A stretch of 36,779 nt of DNA from Novosphingobium naphthalenivorans NBRC 102051 (GCF_001590985.1 NZ_BCTX01000055.1:1-36779); one strand, 5' to 3'. Counted from the first letter of the stretch, positions 24,531-33,438 are shown. A program made the numbers and translations. Notes: generated by a model not told the origin, from the letters alone.

Positions 24531-25562
24531 ATGATTTCCCTCTCGAAATTCAGCACTCTGCGCATTGTCGCCCTGGCCACCTGTCTTGCCCTTCTGCCTT
24601 TGCCCTCGATGCGGGCGGATGCGCAGCAGGAAAGTTTTTCGGCCTATCTGCAGCTCGTGGCCGCTCATGCGCGGCGTGATGGCGTGAGCGAGGCGGCGAT
24701 TACGGGCACGCTGGCAGGGCTGACGCCGAACCAGCGGGTGATTGATCTCGACAACTCCCAGCCCGGCAGCAGGGGCGGTCCGCCGCCGATGGCGCCTTAT
24801 ATCGCCCGGCATGTCGGCAGTTCGATCGTGAGCCGGGGGCGTGCGCGCTACGTCTCGATGGCTGCCATGCTGCCGCGAATCGAGCAGCGCTACGGCGTGC
24901 CCGCGCCGATTCTGTTCGCAATCTGGGGGCACGAGACCAATTTCGGCAGCTATACCGGCGACTTCGATCTTGCCCGTTCGCTGGCGACGCTGGCCTGGGA
25001 AGGGCGCAGGCGTGACTTGTTCGAAGGCGAGCTGATCGCCCTGATGAAGATGATCGATCGCGGCGTGCCGCGCAGCACGCTCAAGGGCAGCTGGGCCGGA
25101 GCCTTCGGCTATCCGCAATTCCTGCCCAGCGTCTATCTGCGCCTCGCCGTCGATGGGGACGGCGATGGCCGGACCGACATTTTCGACCCGGCCGATGCGA
25201 TTGCCTCGATCGCCAATTACTTTCGCGATGCGGGATGGCGGCCCGGCCAGCCCTGGGGCGTGAGGGCCGCCGTGCCTTCGGGCTTCAATGTCGATGCCTA
25301 TCCCACCAAGCTGACCGCGCCGAGCTGCGAAAAAGTTCACGCGCGTCATTCGCAGTGGAAGACCGTGTCCGAATGGCGCGCACTGGGCGTCTCACCACTC
25401 GCGCCGATTGGCAACGATGTGCTCGTCTCGCTGTTCCAGCCCGACGGGCCGGGGACGCCCGCCTATCTGTTAACCGGGAATTATCGGGTTATCCTTCAGT
25501 ACAATTGCTCGAATTACTACGCCATGTCCGTGGGATTGCTTGCCGATGAGATTGCCCGTTAA
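24531..25562 (+). CDS. mltB: Lytic murein transglycosylase (MltB type)
   Basis: A 343-residue periplasmic enzyme cleaving the MurNAc-GlcNAc bond of peptidoglycan with formation of 1,6-anhydro-MurNAc. The start at ATG 24531 opens a signal peptide (1-31, ending ADA); the upstream extension has no support. The catalytic glutamate is Glu135 (IWGHETNFG), and the loop DGDGDGRTD is typical of the family. A separate peptidoglycan-binding domain is missing at the C-terminus. It begins a dense plus-strand operon and overlaps rlpA by 17 bases. Confidence 0.88.
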   Translation: MISLSKFSTLRIVALATCLALLPLPSMRADAQQESFSAYLQLVAAHARRDGVSEAAITGTLAGLTPNQRVIDLDNSQPGSRGGPPPMAPYIARHVGSSIVSRGRARYVSMAAMLPRIEQRYGVPAPILFAIWGHETNFGSYTGDFDLARSLATLAWEGRRRDLFEGELIALMKMIDRGVPRSTLKGSWAGAFGYPQFLPSVYLRLAVDGDGDGRTDIFDPADAIASIANYFRDAGWRPGQPWGVRAAVPSGFNVDAYPTKLTAPSCEKVHARHSQWKTVSEWRALGVSPLAPIGNDVLVSLFQPDGPGTPAYLLTGNYRVILQYNCSNYYAMSVGLLADEIAR

Positions 25563-26553
25563 CCGCGTTCTGCCGCTTGCGGCCCTGATGCTGCTCGGCG
25601 CGGGCGCTGCCGGCGCCAAGGACCACAAGGATGCGCCTCCCCCACCCGTGACAGGCCCTGCCGCCGATTATCCAGTGGTGATCGGCCAGCCCTTCACGAT
25701 CGACCAGACGGTCTGGACGCCGACCGACCAGCTCAATTATGACGCGGTAGGCTACGCGTCGGTGGGCGATGCCAGTCTCGTCGGCGTAACCGGCGCACAC
25801 AAGACGCTGCCCCTGCCGTGCTATGTCGAGGTGACTTCGCTTGCGAGCGGGAAGACCATTCTCGTGCGCCTCGAACGGCGCGGGCCGATGGTCAACGATC
25901 TCCTGATCGAACTGTCGCCGATGGCGGCGCAGCAGCTGGGTATCGTGCCGGGCAGCCATGCGCAGGTCCGGGTGCGGCGCGTCAATCCGCCCGAGCAGGA
26001 ACGCGCCATGCTGCGCACCGGCCAGAGGGCACCCGAGCGGATGGAAACGCCCGAAGGACTGCTCAAGGTCCTGCGGCGCAAACTGGCCGATCAGGCGCCC
26101 TTGCTGCCGCCCCCTTCGACGCCTCCCACCATGCCGACAGCGATGCCAACGGGAACGTCGTCACCGGCGACGGCGAAACCGGCCGCCAAGCCGGCTCCGG
26201 TCAAGCCTGACCCGCAGAAAGCCGCGTCCGACAAACCTGCCGCGTCCGTAAAGACGCCGCCTGCGCCTTCTCCGAAAAGGCCTGTGCCTTCGCCGAAACC
26301 GGAAGCCCCGAAAGCGGAGCCGGCCCCGGTCGCCAAGCCGCCCAAGGGGGCCTTCATGGTTCAGGCGGGCGCGTTCTCGGTCGAAGCCAATGCCCGCAAG
26401 GTGGCGAAACAGCTGGGTGGCAGTGTCACGCACAACGGCAAATACTGGATCGTGCGCACGGGGCCTTTCGCAAACCGTGCACAAGCCGCACCGGCGCTGG
26501 AGAAGGTCCGCCACGCTGGCTATAAGGACGCCCGAATCCAGTCTGCGGATTAA
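25546..26553 (+). CDS. RlpA-like septal ring lytic transglycosylase family protein with SPOR domain
   Basis: A 335-residue secreted protein: signal peptide (1-24), a double-psi beta-barrel (about 40-150), a Pro/Ala/Lys-rich linker (about 185-262), and a C-terminal SPOR domain (about 263-335) that binds denuded septal peptidoglycan. The barrel keeps the RlpA histidine in GAHKTLPLP (His85), but the segment usually reading NDRGP is ERRGP (110-114), so the catalytic aspartate position is Arg111. The start of the barrel also lacks the usual AS(W/Y)YG signature. It may bind rather than cut glycans. The start at ATG 25546 lies within the end of mltB. Confidence 0.8.
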   Translation: MRLPVNRVLPLAALMLLGAGAAGAKDHKDAPPPPVTGPAADYPVVIGQPFTIDQTVWTPTDQLNYDAVGYASVGDASLVGVTGAHKTLPLPCYVEVTSLASGKTILVRLERRGPMVNDLLIELSPMAAQQLGIVPGSHAQVRVRRVNPPEQERAMLRTGQRAPERMETPEGLLKVLRRKLADQAPLLPPPSTPPTMPTAMPTGTSSPATAKPAAKPAPVKPDPQKAASDKPAASVKTPPAPSPKRPVPSPKPEAPKAEPAPVAKPPKGAFMVQAGAFSVEANARKVAKQLGGSVTHNGKYWIVRTGPFANRAQAAPALEKVRHAGYKDARIQSAD

Positions 26554-26557
26554 CCGG

Positions 26558-27775
26558 ATGACCGGCTCCGCGCGCTTATGGCGCCCCGCGCGGGCGTGCG
26601 GGAGAAGTCGGGTCTTGAAGTCTATCGTACCATTCGGGCTGGCGGTCGCCATGACCGCAGGCGCCGCCCAGGCTGCCGTTCCCACGCCGCCTGCGGAACT
26701 GGCGCCGATTCCGGTCAGCCTGCTGGTCGATCTCGGGTCCGGCCAGGTGCTGGAACAGCGCCATCCCGATACACCGTTCCTGCCTGCCTCGGTCACTAAA
26801 GTGATGACGGCCTTTGTCGCGTTCGAAGAGATCGACGCGGGGCGCCTGCCGCTCGACCGGGTCTTCGCCGAACGGCCCGAGACCGAAAAGGAATGGTTCG
26901 CCAAGGGCACCAACATGTACCTGACGGTCAAGGACCGACCCACGACCCGCGATCTGCTTCATGGTATCATGACGCAGTCGGCCAATGATGCCTGCGTCGT
27001 GCTTGCGGAGGGCTATGCGGGCAGCGTCAAGGCGTGGACCGACAAGATGAACGATGCCGCCCGGCGGCTCGGGATGACGCGCAGCCATTACAACACCCCG
27101 AACGGGTGGATGGACGAGGGTCATACTTATGTCACCGCCAGCGACATGGTGAAGCTCGCCGATGCCATGATCATGCGCCACCCCGATCTTTACCGCGAGT
27201 TTTCCGGGCACAAGCGCTGGTTCTGGCATGGGCAGGCAGGCGATGTCGCGATGCGCAGCCATGACCCGACGGTAGGCGTGGTGCCCGGCGCGGACGGGAT
27301 CAAGACCGGCTATACCCGCGAGGCCGGCTACAACTTCGTCGGCACGGCCGAGCGCGAGGGGCGCAGGCTGGTCATGGTTCTGGCCGGATCGCCGACGACG
27401 CCGGTGCGCGATGCCGCTGCCCGCGCCTTGCTGGAATGGGGCTTCTCCGCGTGGACGCCGCGCCACTTGTTCGACAAGGGACAGCCCGTTGCCAATGCCC
27501 GGGTGCAGGACGGCGCAGACCTGAATGTGCCGCTGGTTGCCAACCGCGAAGTCCACGCCACGCTTCCCAAAGGCAGCAAGGCCAAGATCACACTGTCGGT
27601 TCACTATAAGGGGCCGCTGGTGGCGCCGGTCCGCAAGGGCGATGAGGTCGGGGAACTGGAAATCCAGGTGCAAGGCCTGACGCCGGGCCGGGTGCCACTC
27701 TACGCCGGGCGCGATATCGGCAAGGCGGGGCCGCTGGACAGGCTGCGCAACGGGCTTATCAACCTGTTTTCATGA
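26558..27775 (+). CDS. dacC: D-alanyl-D-alanine carboxypeptidase (PBP5/6 type)
   Basis: A 405-residue low-molecular-weight penicillin-binding protein trimming the terminal D-Ala of peptidoglycan stem peptides. The three active-site motifs are present: SVTK (78-81), SAN (141-143) and KTG (249-251). A PBP5-type C-terminal beta domain is followed by an amphipathic end (PLDRLRNGLINLFS) for membrane anchoring. It starts 4 bases after rlpA and its stop overlaps tmk as ATGA. The first 20 residues precede the hydrophobic signal core, so a later start is possible. The symbol could equally be dacA. Confidence 0.88.
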   Translation: MTGSARLWRPARACGRSRVLKSIVPFGLAVAMTAGAAQAAVPTPPAELAPIPVSLLVDLGSGQVLEQRHPDTPFLPASVTKVMTAFVAFEEIDAGRLPLDRVFAERPETEKEWFAKGTNMYLTVKDRPTTRDLLHGIMTQSANDACVVLAEGYAGSVKAWTDKMNDAARRLGMTRSHYNTPNGWMDEGHTYVTASDMVKLADAMIMRHPDLYREFSGHKRWFWHGQAGDVAMRSHDPTVGVVPGADGIKTGYTREAGYNFVGTAEREGRRLVMVLAGSPTTPVRDAAARALLEWGFSAWTPRHLFDKGQPVANARVQDGADLNVPLVANREVHATLPKGSKAKITLSVHYKGPLVAPVRKGDEVGELEIQVQGLTPGRVPLYAGRDIGKAGPLDRLRNGLINLFS

Positions 27776-28419
27776 CCACGGGACGATTCATCGCGTTGGA
27801 AGGCGGGGAAGGGGCGGGCAAGTCGACGCAGGCCCGGCTCCTCGCGGATGCCTTGCGCGCCCTCGGGGTCGAGGTGGTCGTCACGCGCGAGCCGGGCGGC
27901 ACGCCGGGCGCCGAAGCGATCCGCAAGCTGCTGCTCGAAGGGGCGCCGGGGGACGACGGGCCGGGCTGGAATCCGCGCGCCGAAGCCTTGCTGTTCGCGG
28001 CGGCGCGTTCCGATCATGTCGAGCAGTTGATCCGCCCGGCCCTGGCGCGCGGGGCGTGGGTGGTCTGTGACCGCTTCCTCGATTCGAGCCGGGCCTATCA
28101 GGGCGGCGGCGGCGGGCTGTCGGACGCGGATATCCTGACCCTGCACGCCATCGGCAGCATGGGCTTCCTGCCCGATCTGACGCTCCTGATCGAAGTCGCG
28201 CCCGAAGCGGCGGCCGCCCGGCTTGCCCTTCGCGATGCCGGCGGCACTGACCGCATCGGCGGACGGGACACGGCTTATCATGCCCGCGTAGCCCATGCTT
28301 TCGCCGCCTTTGCCGAGAACGAGCCCGGCCGCTTTGCCCGCGTTGACGGCAATGGCACGCCCGATGAAACCCACGCCCGCATTCTGGCCGCGGCGGCTCC
28401 GCTGCTGCCCACGCCATGA
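27772..28419 (+). CDS. tmk: Thymidylate kinase
   Basis: A 215-residue dTMP kinase making dTDP for DNA synthesis. The P-loop GGEGAGKST (11-19), the dTMP-binding TREPGGTP and CDRFLDSSRAYQGGG are present. It overlaps dacC and holB by ATGA at both ends, so translation is probably coupled. The grouping tmk-holB is widespread in bacteria. Confidence 0.95.
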   Translation: MTTGRFIALEGGEGAGKSTQARLLADALRALGVEVVVTREPGGTPGAEAIRKLLLEGAPGDDGPGWNPRAEALLFAAARSDHVEQLIRPALARGAWVVCDRFLDSSRAYQGGGGGLSDADILTLHAIGSMGFLPDLTLLIEVAPEAAAARLALRDAGGTDRIGGRDTAYHARVAHAFAAFAENEPGRFARVDGNGTPDETHARILAAAAPLLPTP

Positions 28420-29390
28420 GCCGGACAAAGCCTTTCATCGGACAGGAACTCGCCTGGCAGGAGTGGCTTTCGGCGATCGGCTCCGAGCGTATGCATCACG
28501 CCTGGCTGCTTTCGGGCGCCAAGGGGCTCGGCAAGCGGGCTTTTGCCCGTGCGGCAGCGGCCGAACTGGTCAAGGAGCCGGGCGGTAAATTGCCCGACGC
28601 CGCTTCGCACCCGGACATTCATATCCTGGAGCATCTGCCCTCTAACGAGGATGAGGCCAAGAAGAAGGCGGAGGGCAAGCCTTATCAGACCAAGCGCAAC
28701 ATCACGATCGACCAGATCCGCCAGATGCAGCACCGGCTGACCACGCGTCCGACCCTGGGCAGCCGCCGCGCGATCATCATCGATCCGGCGGACGATCTGG
28801 AAAAGAACGCGGTCAACGCCCTGCTCAAGAGCCTCGAAGAACCGCCCGCGGGAACCTATTTCCTGCTCATCAGCCACCAGCCCGGGCGTCTGCTGCCAAC
28901 CGTGCGTTCGCGCTGCCGGGTCCTGCGCTTCGCCGCGCTGGGGCCGGACGAGCTTGATGCCGTCATCCGCCGGGACGTGCCGGAAGCGGATTCCGAGGCG
29001 CGGGCGGCGGCCATTGCCGCATCGCGCGGATCGCCGGGTGTGGCGCTCAATTTCGTGGAGCACGATCTGGGCGCCATTCACCGCCTGATGATGCAGATCT
29101 TGCGTGAGGGCGACTCAGACTTTCATCTGCGCGGCGCACTGGCCGATGAAATGGGTGCGCGCCCCCCGCGTGACCGGCAGCTTGCCGCTCTGGAACTCGC
29201 CCGCAGCGTGCTTGTGGCCGAATTGCCCGATGCGCCGCGCGCGCGGCAGATGAAGATTATCGAGGCGCACGGCACTTTGACCACGCTCAGTTCGCAGGCG
29301 CCCATCTACAATTTCGATGCCGGGCTCCTCATAATGGAAATTGGCGGGTTGCTGGCCTCGGCGGCGATGCCTAGAGAGGCCGCTCGCTAG
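28416..29390 (+). CDS. holB: DNA polymerase III subunit delta prime
   Basis: A 324-residue AAA+ clamp-loader subunit. A P-loop-like GAKGLGK (34-40), the segment NALLKSLEEPP and the SRC motif in RSRCRVLRF are seen. It loads the beta clamp with the tau/gamma and delta subunits. Its start overlaps the tmk stop as ATGA (28416-28419). Confidence 0.93.
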   Translation: MSRTKPFIGQELAWQEWLSAIGSERMHHAWLLSGAKGLGKRAFARAAAAELVKEPGGKLPDAASHPDIHILEHLPSNEDEAKKKAEGKPYQTKRNITIDQIRQMQHRLTTRPTLGSRRAIIIDPADDLEKNAVNALLKSLEEPPAGTYFLLISHQPGRLLPTVRSRCRVLRFAALGPDELDAVIRRDVPEADSEARAAAIAASRGSPGVALNFVEHDLGAIHRLMMQILREGDSDFHLRGALADEMGARPPRDRQLAALELARSVLVAELPDAPRARQMKIIEAHGTLTTLSSQAPIYNFDAGLLIMEIGGLLASAAMPREAAR

Positions 29391-29419
29391 ACACACCTGA
29401 AGAGAAAGTGCGACCGCCG

Positions 29420-30979
29420 ATGGGCGAGCCTTATTACATCACGACCGCGATCAGCTATCCCAATGGCAAGCCGCATATCGGCCATGCCTATGAAGCGATC
29501 GCCGCAGACGTCATTGCCCGCCACCGCAAGGCCGAAGGGTTCGACGTGCGGTTCCAGACCGGCACGGACGAGCACGGCCTCAAGATGGCGCAGAAGGCGC
29601 GCGACCTGGGCATGACGCCGATGGAACTGGCGACGGAGATGTCCGGGTATTTCCAGAGCATGTGCGATGCCTTGAATGTCGGATACGATGTATTCATTCG
29701 CACCACCGAGCCGCGCCACCACGCCTCCACGCAAGAACTGTGGCGGCGCATGGAAGCCAATGGCGATCTGTACCTGGACCGCTACGAGGGCTGGTACTCT
29801 GTTCGCGACGAGGCGTACTACGACGAGAGCGAACTGGTCGCAGGCGAGGGGGGCGAGAAGCTTTCCCCGCAGGGCACGCCGGTCGAGTGGACTGTCGAGG
29901 AATCGTGGTTCTTCCGCCTGTCGAAGTATCAGGACCGGCTGCTGGAACTGTACGCTTCGAGCGAATTCATCCGCCCGGAAACCCGCCGCAACGAGATTAC
30001 GCGCTTCGTGGAAGGGGGCCTTCGCGACCTTTCCGTCTCGCGCACCAGTTTTGACTGGGGCATCAAGGTGCCGGGCAGCGACAACCATGTGATGTACGTG
30101 TGGGTCGATGCCCTCACCAACTACATCACCGGCCTCGGTTTCCCCGATGAAGGCGGGGATTTCGCCAAGTACTGGCCGGCGAGCCTCCACCTGATCGGCA
30201 AGGACATCGTTCGCTTTCATACGGTGTACTGGCCCGCGTTCCTGATGAGCGCCGGTGTCGAACTGCCCAAGCAGGTGTTCGGCCATGGCTTCCTGCTCAA
30301 TCGCGGGCAGAAAGAATCGAAGTCGCTCGGCAATGTCACCGATCCGATCGCGCTTTCCGAACTCTATGGCGTTGATATCCTGCGCTATTTCTTCCTGCGC
30401 GAAGTGGCTTTCGGGCAGGATGGCTCGTGGTCGCACGAAGCGATCGTCACGCGCTGCAATGCGGAGCTGGCCAACAGCTTTGGCAATCTGGCCCAGCGCA
30501 CGCTGTCGATGATCTTCAAGAACATGGGCGGCGTGCTCAAGCCTGGTCTTCCTGCCGCCGAAGCCGATATCGCGCTCTCGGACGCCGTCGCGCTGGGCAT
30601 CGCCGGCCTGCGCCGCGCTTTCATGGATCTCGATTTCTCGAACGGTCTGGAAAGCTGGATGCGCGCGGTCTTCGCCTGCAACCAGTATGTCGACGAACAG
30701 GCGCCCTGGACGCTGCGCAAGACCGATCCGGAACGCATGGAAGCCGTGCTGATGACGCTGCTGCGCTGCGTGCGCAGTCTGGCGCTGGCCGTGCGTCCGG
30801 TCGTGCCGACCGCGATCGACAAGCTGCTCGACCAGATGGGCGTGGCGGCTGATGCGCGCGATTATGCCGCGCTGGCCGATGCCGATTGGCTGGAAACGCT
30901 GGCGGCGAGCGGCTTCACGCTGTCTCAGCCCATGGGTGTGTTCCCGCGCCTCGAACTGCCGGCGGACGAGCCTGCCTGA
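29420..30979 (+). CDS. metG: Methionyl-tRNA synthetase
   Basis: A 519-residue class I synthetase charging tRNA-Met. The HIGH motif is HIGH (19-22) and the KMSKS loop reads KESKS (298-302). It lacks the extra C-terminal tRNA-binding domain seen in E. coli MetG, normal for this group. ATG 29420 is preferred, but an in-frame GTG at 29408 is possible, as neither has a strong ribosome-binding site. Its stop overlaps tatD by one base (TGATG). Confidence 0.95.
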   Translation: MGEPYYITTAISYPNGKPHIGHAYEAIAADVIARHRKAEGFDVRFQTGTDEHGLKMAQKARDLGMTPMELATEMSGYFQSMCDALNVGYDVFIRTTEPRHHASTQELWRRMEANGDLYLDRYEGWYSVRDEAYYDESELVAGEGGEKLSPQGTPVEWTVEESWFFRLSKYQDRLLELYASSEFIRPETRRNEITRFVEGGLRDLSVSRTSFDWGIKVPGSDNHVMYVWVDALTNYITGLGFPDEGGDFAKYWPASLHLIGKDIVRFHTVYWPAFLMSAGVELPKQVFGHGFLLNRGQKESKSLGNVTDPIALSELYGVDILRYFFLREVAFGQDGSWSHEAIVTRCNAELANSFGNLAQRTLSMIFKNMGGVLKPGLPAAEADIALSDAVALGIAGLRRAFMDLDFSNGLESWMRAVFACNQYVDEQAPWTLRKTDPERMEAVLMTLLRCVRSLALAVRPVVPTAIDKLLDQMGVAADARDYAALADADWLETLAASGFTLSQPMGVFPRLELPADEPA

Positions 30980-31755
30980 TGCTGATCGATTCGCACTGCC
31001 ATCTCGAATACGAAGGTCTGGTCGAAGATCAGCAGGGCGTGCTGGCCCGTGCGCGCGCGGCCGGTATCGGCGGTTTCCTCAACATCTCCACCCGCCAGCG
31101 CGAGTGGGACAAAGTGGTGGGCACCGCCGCGCGCGAAGCCGATGTCTGGGCCTCGGTCGGCATCCATCCGCACGAGGCGGACCAACATGCCGATCTGGGC
31201 GAGGGGGCTCTGCTCGAAGCGGCCGCGCATCCCAAAGTGATCGGCATTGGCGAGACCGGGCTCGATTACTTCTATGACAAGTCCGACCGCGCGGTGCAGC
31301 AGGCGCTGTTCCGCACGCATATCGGGGTGTCGCGCGAAACCGGTCTGCCGCTCATCATCCATACCCGCGATGCCGAGGAAGACACCGCGCGCATCCTGAC
31401 CGAGGAAATGGAGAAGGGGGCTTTTCCCGCCCTCATCCATTGCTTCACGGCCAGCGCCGGGTTCGGCCGCAAGATGCTCGATCTGGGGCTGACGATTTCG
31501 ATTTCGGGGATCGTGACGTTCAAGAACGCGCAGGACCTGCAGGCCGTGGCGGCCGAGCTGCCGGAAGACAGGTTACTTGTTGAAACCGACTCGCCATTTC
31601 TGGCGCCGGTGCCGCATCGCGGACGCAAGTGTGAACCGGCCTATACGGCCGATACCGCGCGCTTCGTGGCAGGCCTTCGCGGCGTGACGCCCGAACATCT
31701 GGCCGAGGCGACCACGCGCAATTTCTTCGCGCTGTTCCGGAAAGCCGCCGCGTGA
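30979..31755 (+). CDS. tatD: TatD-family metal-dependent hydrolase/nuclease
   Basis: A 258-residue TIM-barrel hydrolase. Metal ligands are in DSHCH (5-9), GETGLDY, HTRDA, HCFTAS and ETDSPFLAP. TatD/YcfH enzymes are 3'-5' DNases or D-aminoacyl-tRNA-type hydrolases of uncertain main role. It starts at ATG 30979 inside the metG stop and ends overlapping the next gene by GTGA. Confidence 0.92.
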   Translation: MLIDSHCHLEYEGLVEDQQGVLARARAAGIGGFLNISTRQREWDKVVGTAAREADVWASVGIHPHEADQHADLGEGALLEAAAHPKVIGIGETGLDYFYDKSDRAVQQALFRTHIGVSRETGLPLIIHTRDAEEDTARILTEEMEKGAFPALIHCFTASAGFGRKMLDLGLTISISGIVTFKNAQDLQAVAAELPEDRLLVETDSPFLAPVPHRGRKCEPAYTADTARFVAGLRGVTPEHLAEATTRNFFALFRKAAA

Positions 31756-32531
31756 AAGTGACGATCCTTGGCAGCGGCACGTCCACCGGCGTTCCGCGCG
31801 TGGGCGGCGAACATGGGGCCGACTGGGGTCAGTGCGATCCGCTGGAGCCGAAGAACCGCCGCACGCGCGTTTCGATCCTGCTCGAAAGCGATGCCGGCAG
31901 CCGCATCCTTGTCGACACGCCGACCGACTTGCGCGCGCAGTTGCTTGCCAACGACATTCACCGGCTCGATGCGGTGTTCTGGACGCACGATCACGCCGAT
32001 CACTGCCATGGCATCGATGACCTGCGGCCGCTGCGCTATGGCCGTGGCGGGCCGATCCCCGGCTTTGCCGCCTCCGAAACGGTGCGGCGCCTGCGCCAGC
32101 GCTTCGGCTATGTGTTCGCCGGGCAGGAAGGCTATCCGACGATCGCGACGATCGACAATCTCGATACCTTGCGGCTCTGCGAGGGCTTTCGGGTCGATCA
32201 CGTGCAGATGCCGCACGGGCCGGCGCAATCGACCGGATACCGGTTTGAATGTGACGGAAAATCGGTCAGTTACGCGACGGACTTCAGCGAGATTACCCGC
32301 GGCATGGTCGATACCTATTACGGGTCGGACTTGCTCGTCGTCGATTGCCTGCGCCGCGAACCGCATCCCACGCACGCGCATCTGGGCATGGCGCTGGAAC
32401 TCGCGGAAGCCACGCGCGTTAAGACTGTCGTGCTGACACATCTCGACAAGAGCATGGATTACGCGGCCGTGACCAGCGAAGTGCCGGATCACGTCAAAGT
32501 GGCGTTCGACGGCATGGTGATCGAAGCATGA
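31752..32531 (+). CDS. Metallo-beta-lactamase-fold hydrolase, PhnP/YcbX-like
   Basis: A 259-residue MBL-fold protein with the zinc motif THDHADHCHG (His79, His81, Asp83, His84) and further ligands in MPHG, ATDFSE and LTHLD. Relatives such as PhnP cleave cyclic phosphodiesters. Start is GTG 31752 overlapping the tatD stop (GTGA). It is commonly placed after tatD in alphaproteobacteria. The substrate is unknown. Confidence 0.88.
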   Translation: MKVTILGSGTSTGVPRVGGEHGADWGQCDPLEPKNRRTRVSILLESDAGSRILVDTPTDLRAQLLANDIHRLDAVFWTHDHADHCHGIDDLRPLRYGRGGPIPGFAASETVRRLRQRFGYVFAGQEGYPTIATIDNLDTLRLCEGFRVDHVQMPHGPAQSTGYRFECDGKSVSYATDFSEITRGMVDTYYGSDLLVVDCLRREPHPTHAHLGMALELAEATRVKTVVLTHLDKSMDYAAVTSEVPDHVKVAFDGMVIEA

Positions 32532-32544
32532 TGGCGATCCGGGC

Positions 32545-32730
32545 ATGAGCACCACGGGTATGATCGTCTCGATCATTTCTGTGATCGCATGTCTGATCCT
32601 GGTCACACGCGGCGCGCCGTTCCGCAATCTCGGCACGAGCAAGACGATCCAGTACGCCGCGATCTGGGGCGCCATCATCATCGGGCTCGTTCTGCTTATT
32701 CAGGTCACGGGTTTCCGCATCGAACAGTGA
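32545..32730 (+). CDS. Small two-helix membrane protein
   Basis: A 61-residue protein with two hydrophobic segments (about 5-22 and 38-54) separated by a short polar loop, and few charges. It follows the MBL gene by 13 bases and is probably the last gene of the operon; its ATG has no clear ribosome-binding site, so it may rely on translation from the gene before. I recognise no function. Confidence 0.6.
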   Translation: MSTTGMIVSIISVIACLILVTRGAPFRNLGTSKTIQYAAIWGAIIIGLVLLIQVTGFRIEQ

Positions 32731-32751
32731 GAGGGCGCGCCGACGCCTCTC
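32729..32751 (+). terminator. Hairpin at the end of the housekeeping operon
   Basis: GAGAGG(G)CG pairs with CGCCTCTC with one bulge, an 8-bp stem starting inside the stop codon of the small membrane gene. A second AT-rich stem (32752-32759 with 32765-32772) follows and reaches the dif-like site. Together they probably separate host transcription from the opposing prophage genes. Confidence 0.45.
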
Positions 32752-32768
32752 AAATCGGACCACTTCTG

Positions 32769-32796
32769 ATTTAACATAATATATATTATCAATCTG
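32769..32796. other. dif-like XerC/XerD recombination site, left end of the prophage (attL)
   Basis: Read left to right the site has an XerD-type arm ATTTAACATAA (32769-32779), a 6-bp core TATATA (32780-32785) and an XerC-type arm TTATCAATCTG (32786-32796). The first arm is identical to the XerD arm of E. coli dif in reverse orientation; the core differs at one base; the other arm keeps only TTAT. Host genes end 38 bases to the left and phage-like genes begin to the right. Filamentous phages of the CTX and f-type groups integrate at dif by host XerC/XerD, leaving one arm from the host and one from the phage, as seen here. The matching right end is outside the window. Confidence 0.8.
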
Positions 32797-32822
32797 GGTG
32801 GTGGATTTCGGAGAGCGGACTG

Positions 32823-33116
32823 TCATTGCATCCGCTCCCGCTCTGCGACAAATTCAAGAAGCGCAGCAACATGCTCGTCGCCATGCGGCCCCTTCAAAAG
32901 ACGACTAAGAGAGCGAAACGCCTCTTTAGCCTCCCAGCGAGTCTGGATGGTAAAACGCTCAATGCCCATCTTGGCCAGCTTCGCGTCGTACTTAACCCGC
33001 CGATCTGTCGCCTCTGCGGCAGCCTGCTCATCAGGCGTGCGCTTTCTGATTTCCGCTTCCGAATCGGCCAGAGACTGACCCGAGCAGTCCGGCGTTTCGT
33101 CTTTCATGTCAATCAT
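32823..33116 (-). CDS. Small prophage protein of unknown function
   Basis: A 97-residue charged protein starting at ATG 33116, with a G-rich ribosome-binding site (AGGGGGG) upstream; a GTG at 33134 is less likely. It has an acidic N-terminal half and a helical C-terminal half (from YDAKLAKMGIERFTIQ). The pattern of a short strand followed by two helices is loosely like ribbon-helix-helix proteins, so a DNA-binding or control role is possible but not shown. It is the last phage gene before attL. Confidence 0.5.
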   Translation of the reverse strand: MIDMKDETPDCSGQSLADSEAEIRKRTPDEQAAAEATDRRVKYDAKLAKMGIERFTIQTRWEAKEAFRSLSRLLKGPHGDEHVAALLEFVAERERMQ

Positions 33117-33186
33117 CAGAGACCCCCCCTGCACGTACTGAGTACCGTTCAGTCATAATCGACACAAGGCCAAATCCGCAGCAATC

Positions 33187-33357
33187 CTACAAAAACAGGA
33201 AACAGCCCAACATCACGCCCACAAACAAGCCCACGGTAACAAGAACAAATACGCTGGTAGAATTCCGCGGCACCGGCAGGACCCTAAAAACGGGACCTTC
33301 ACATTCATCAAGCGATTTGAGACGTTTCTCACGCCTAAATGCCCTAACATCCGCCAT
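33187..33357 (-). CDS. Small single-span membrane protein of the prophage
   Basis: A 56-residue protein: a charged N-terminal part and one C-terminal transmembrane helix (about 35-56, VFVLVTVGLFVGVMLGCFLF). Start ATG 33357 is chosen over 33438 because a promoter-like sequence (33395-33423) lies between the two. Size and topology resemble minor coat or assembly proteins of filamentous phages, but it lacks a signal peptide and I assign no role. Confidence 0.5.
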   Translation of the reverse strand: MADVRAFRREKRLKSLDECEGPVFRVLPVPRNSTSVFVLVTVGLFVGVMLGCFLFL

Positions 33358-33394
33358 AACGACCCCACTACGAATCTCATGCCTCAAATAGCTG

Positions 33395-33423
33395 ATAAGA
33401 TACGCTGCGGAGAACAGCGTCAA
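33395..33423 (-). promoter_or_regulatory. Candidate sigma-70 promoter for the two small phage genes
   Basis: On the minus strand TTGACG (33418-33423) and TCTTAT (33395-33400) are separated by exactly 17 bases, giving a 5/6 and a 4/6 match to consensus. The start codon of the small membrane gene is about 30 bases downstream of the expected transcription start. Confidence 0.4.
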
Positions 33424-33438
33424 TTGTCGTTCGAACAA

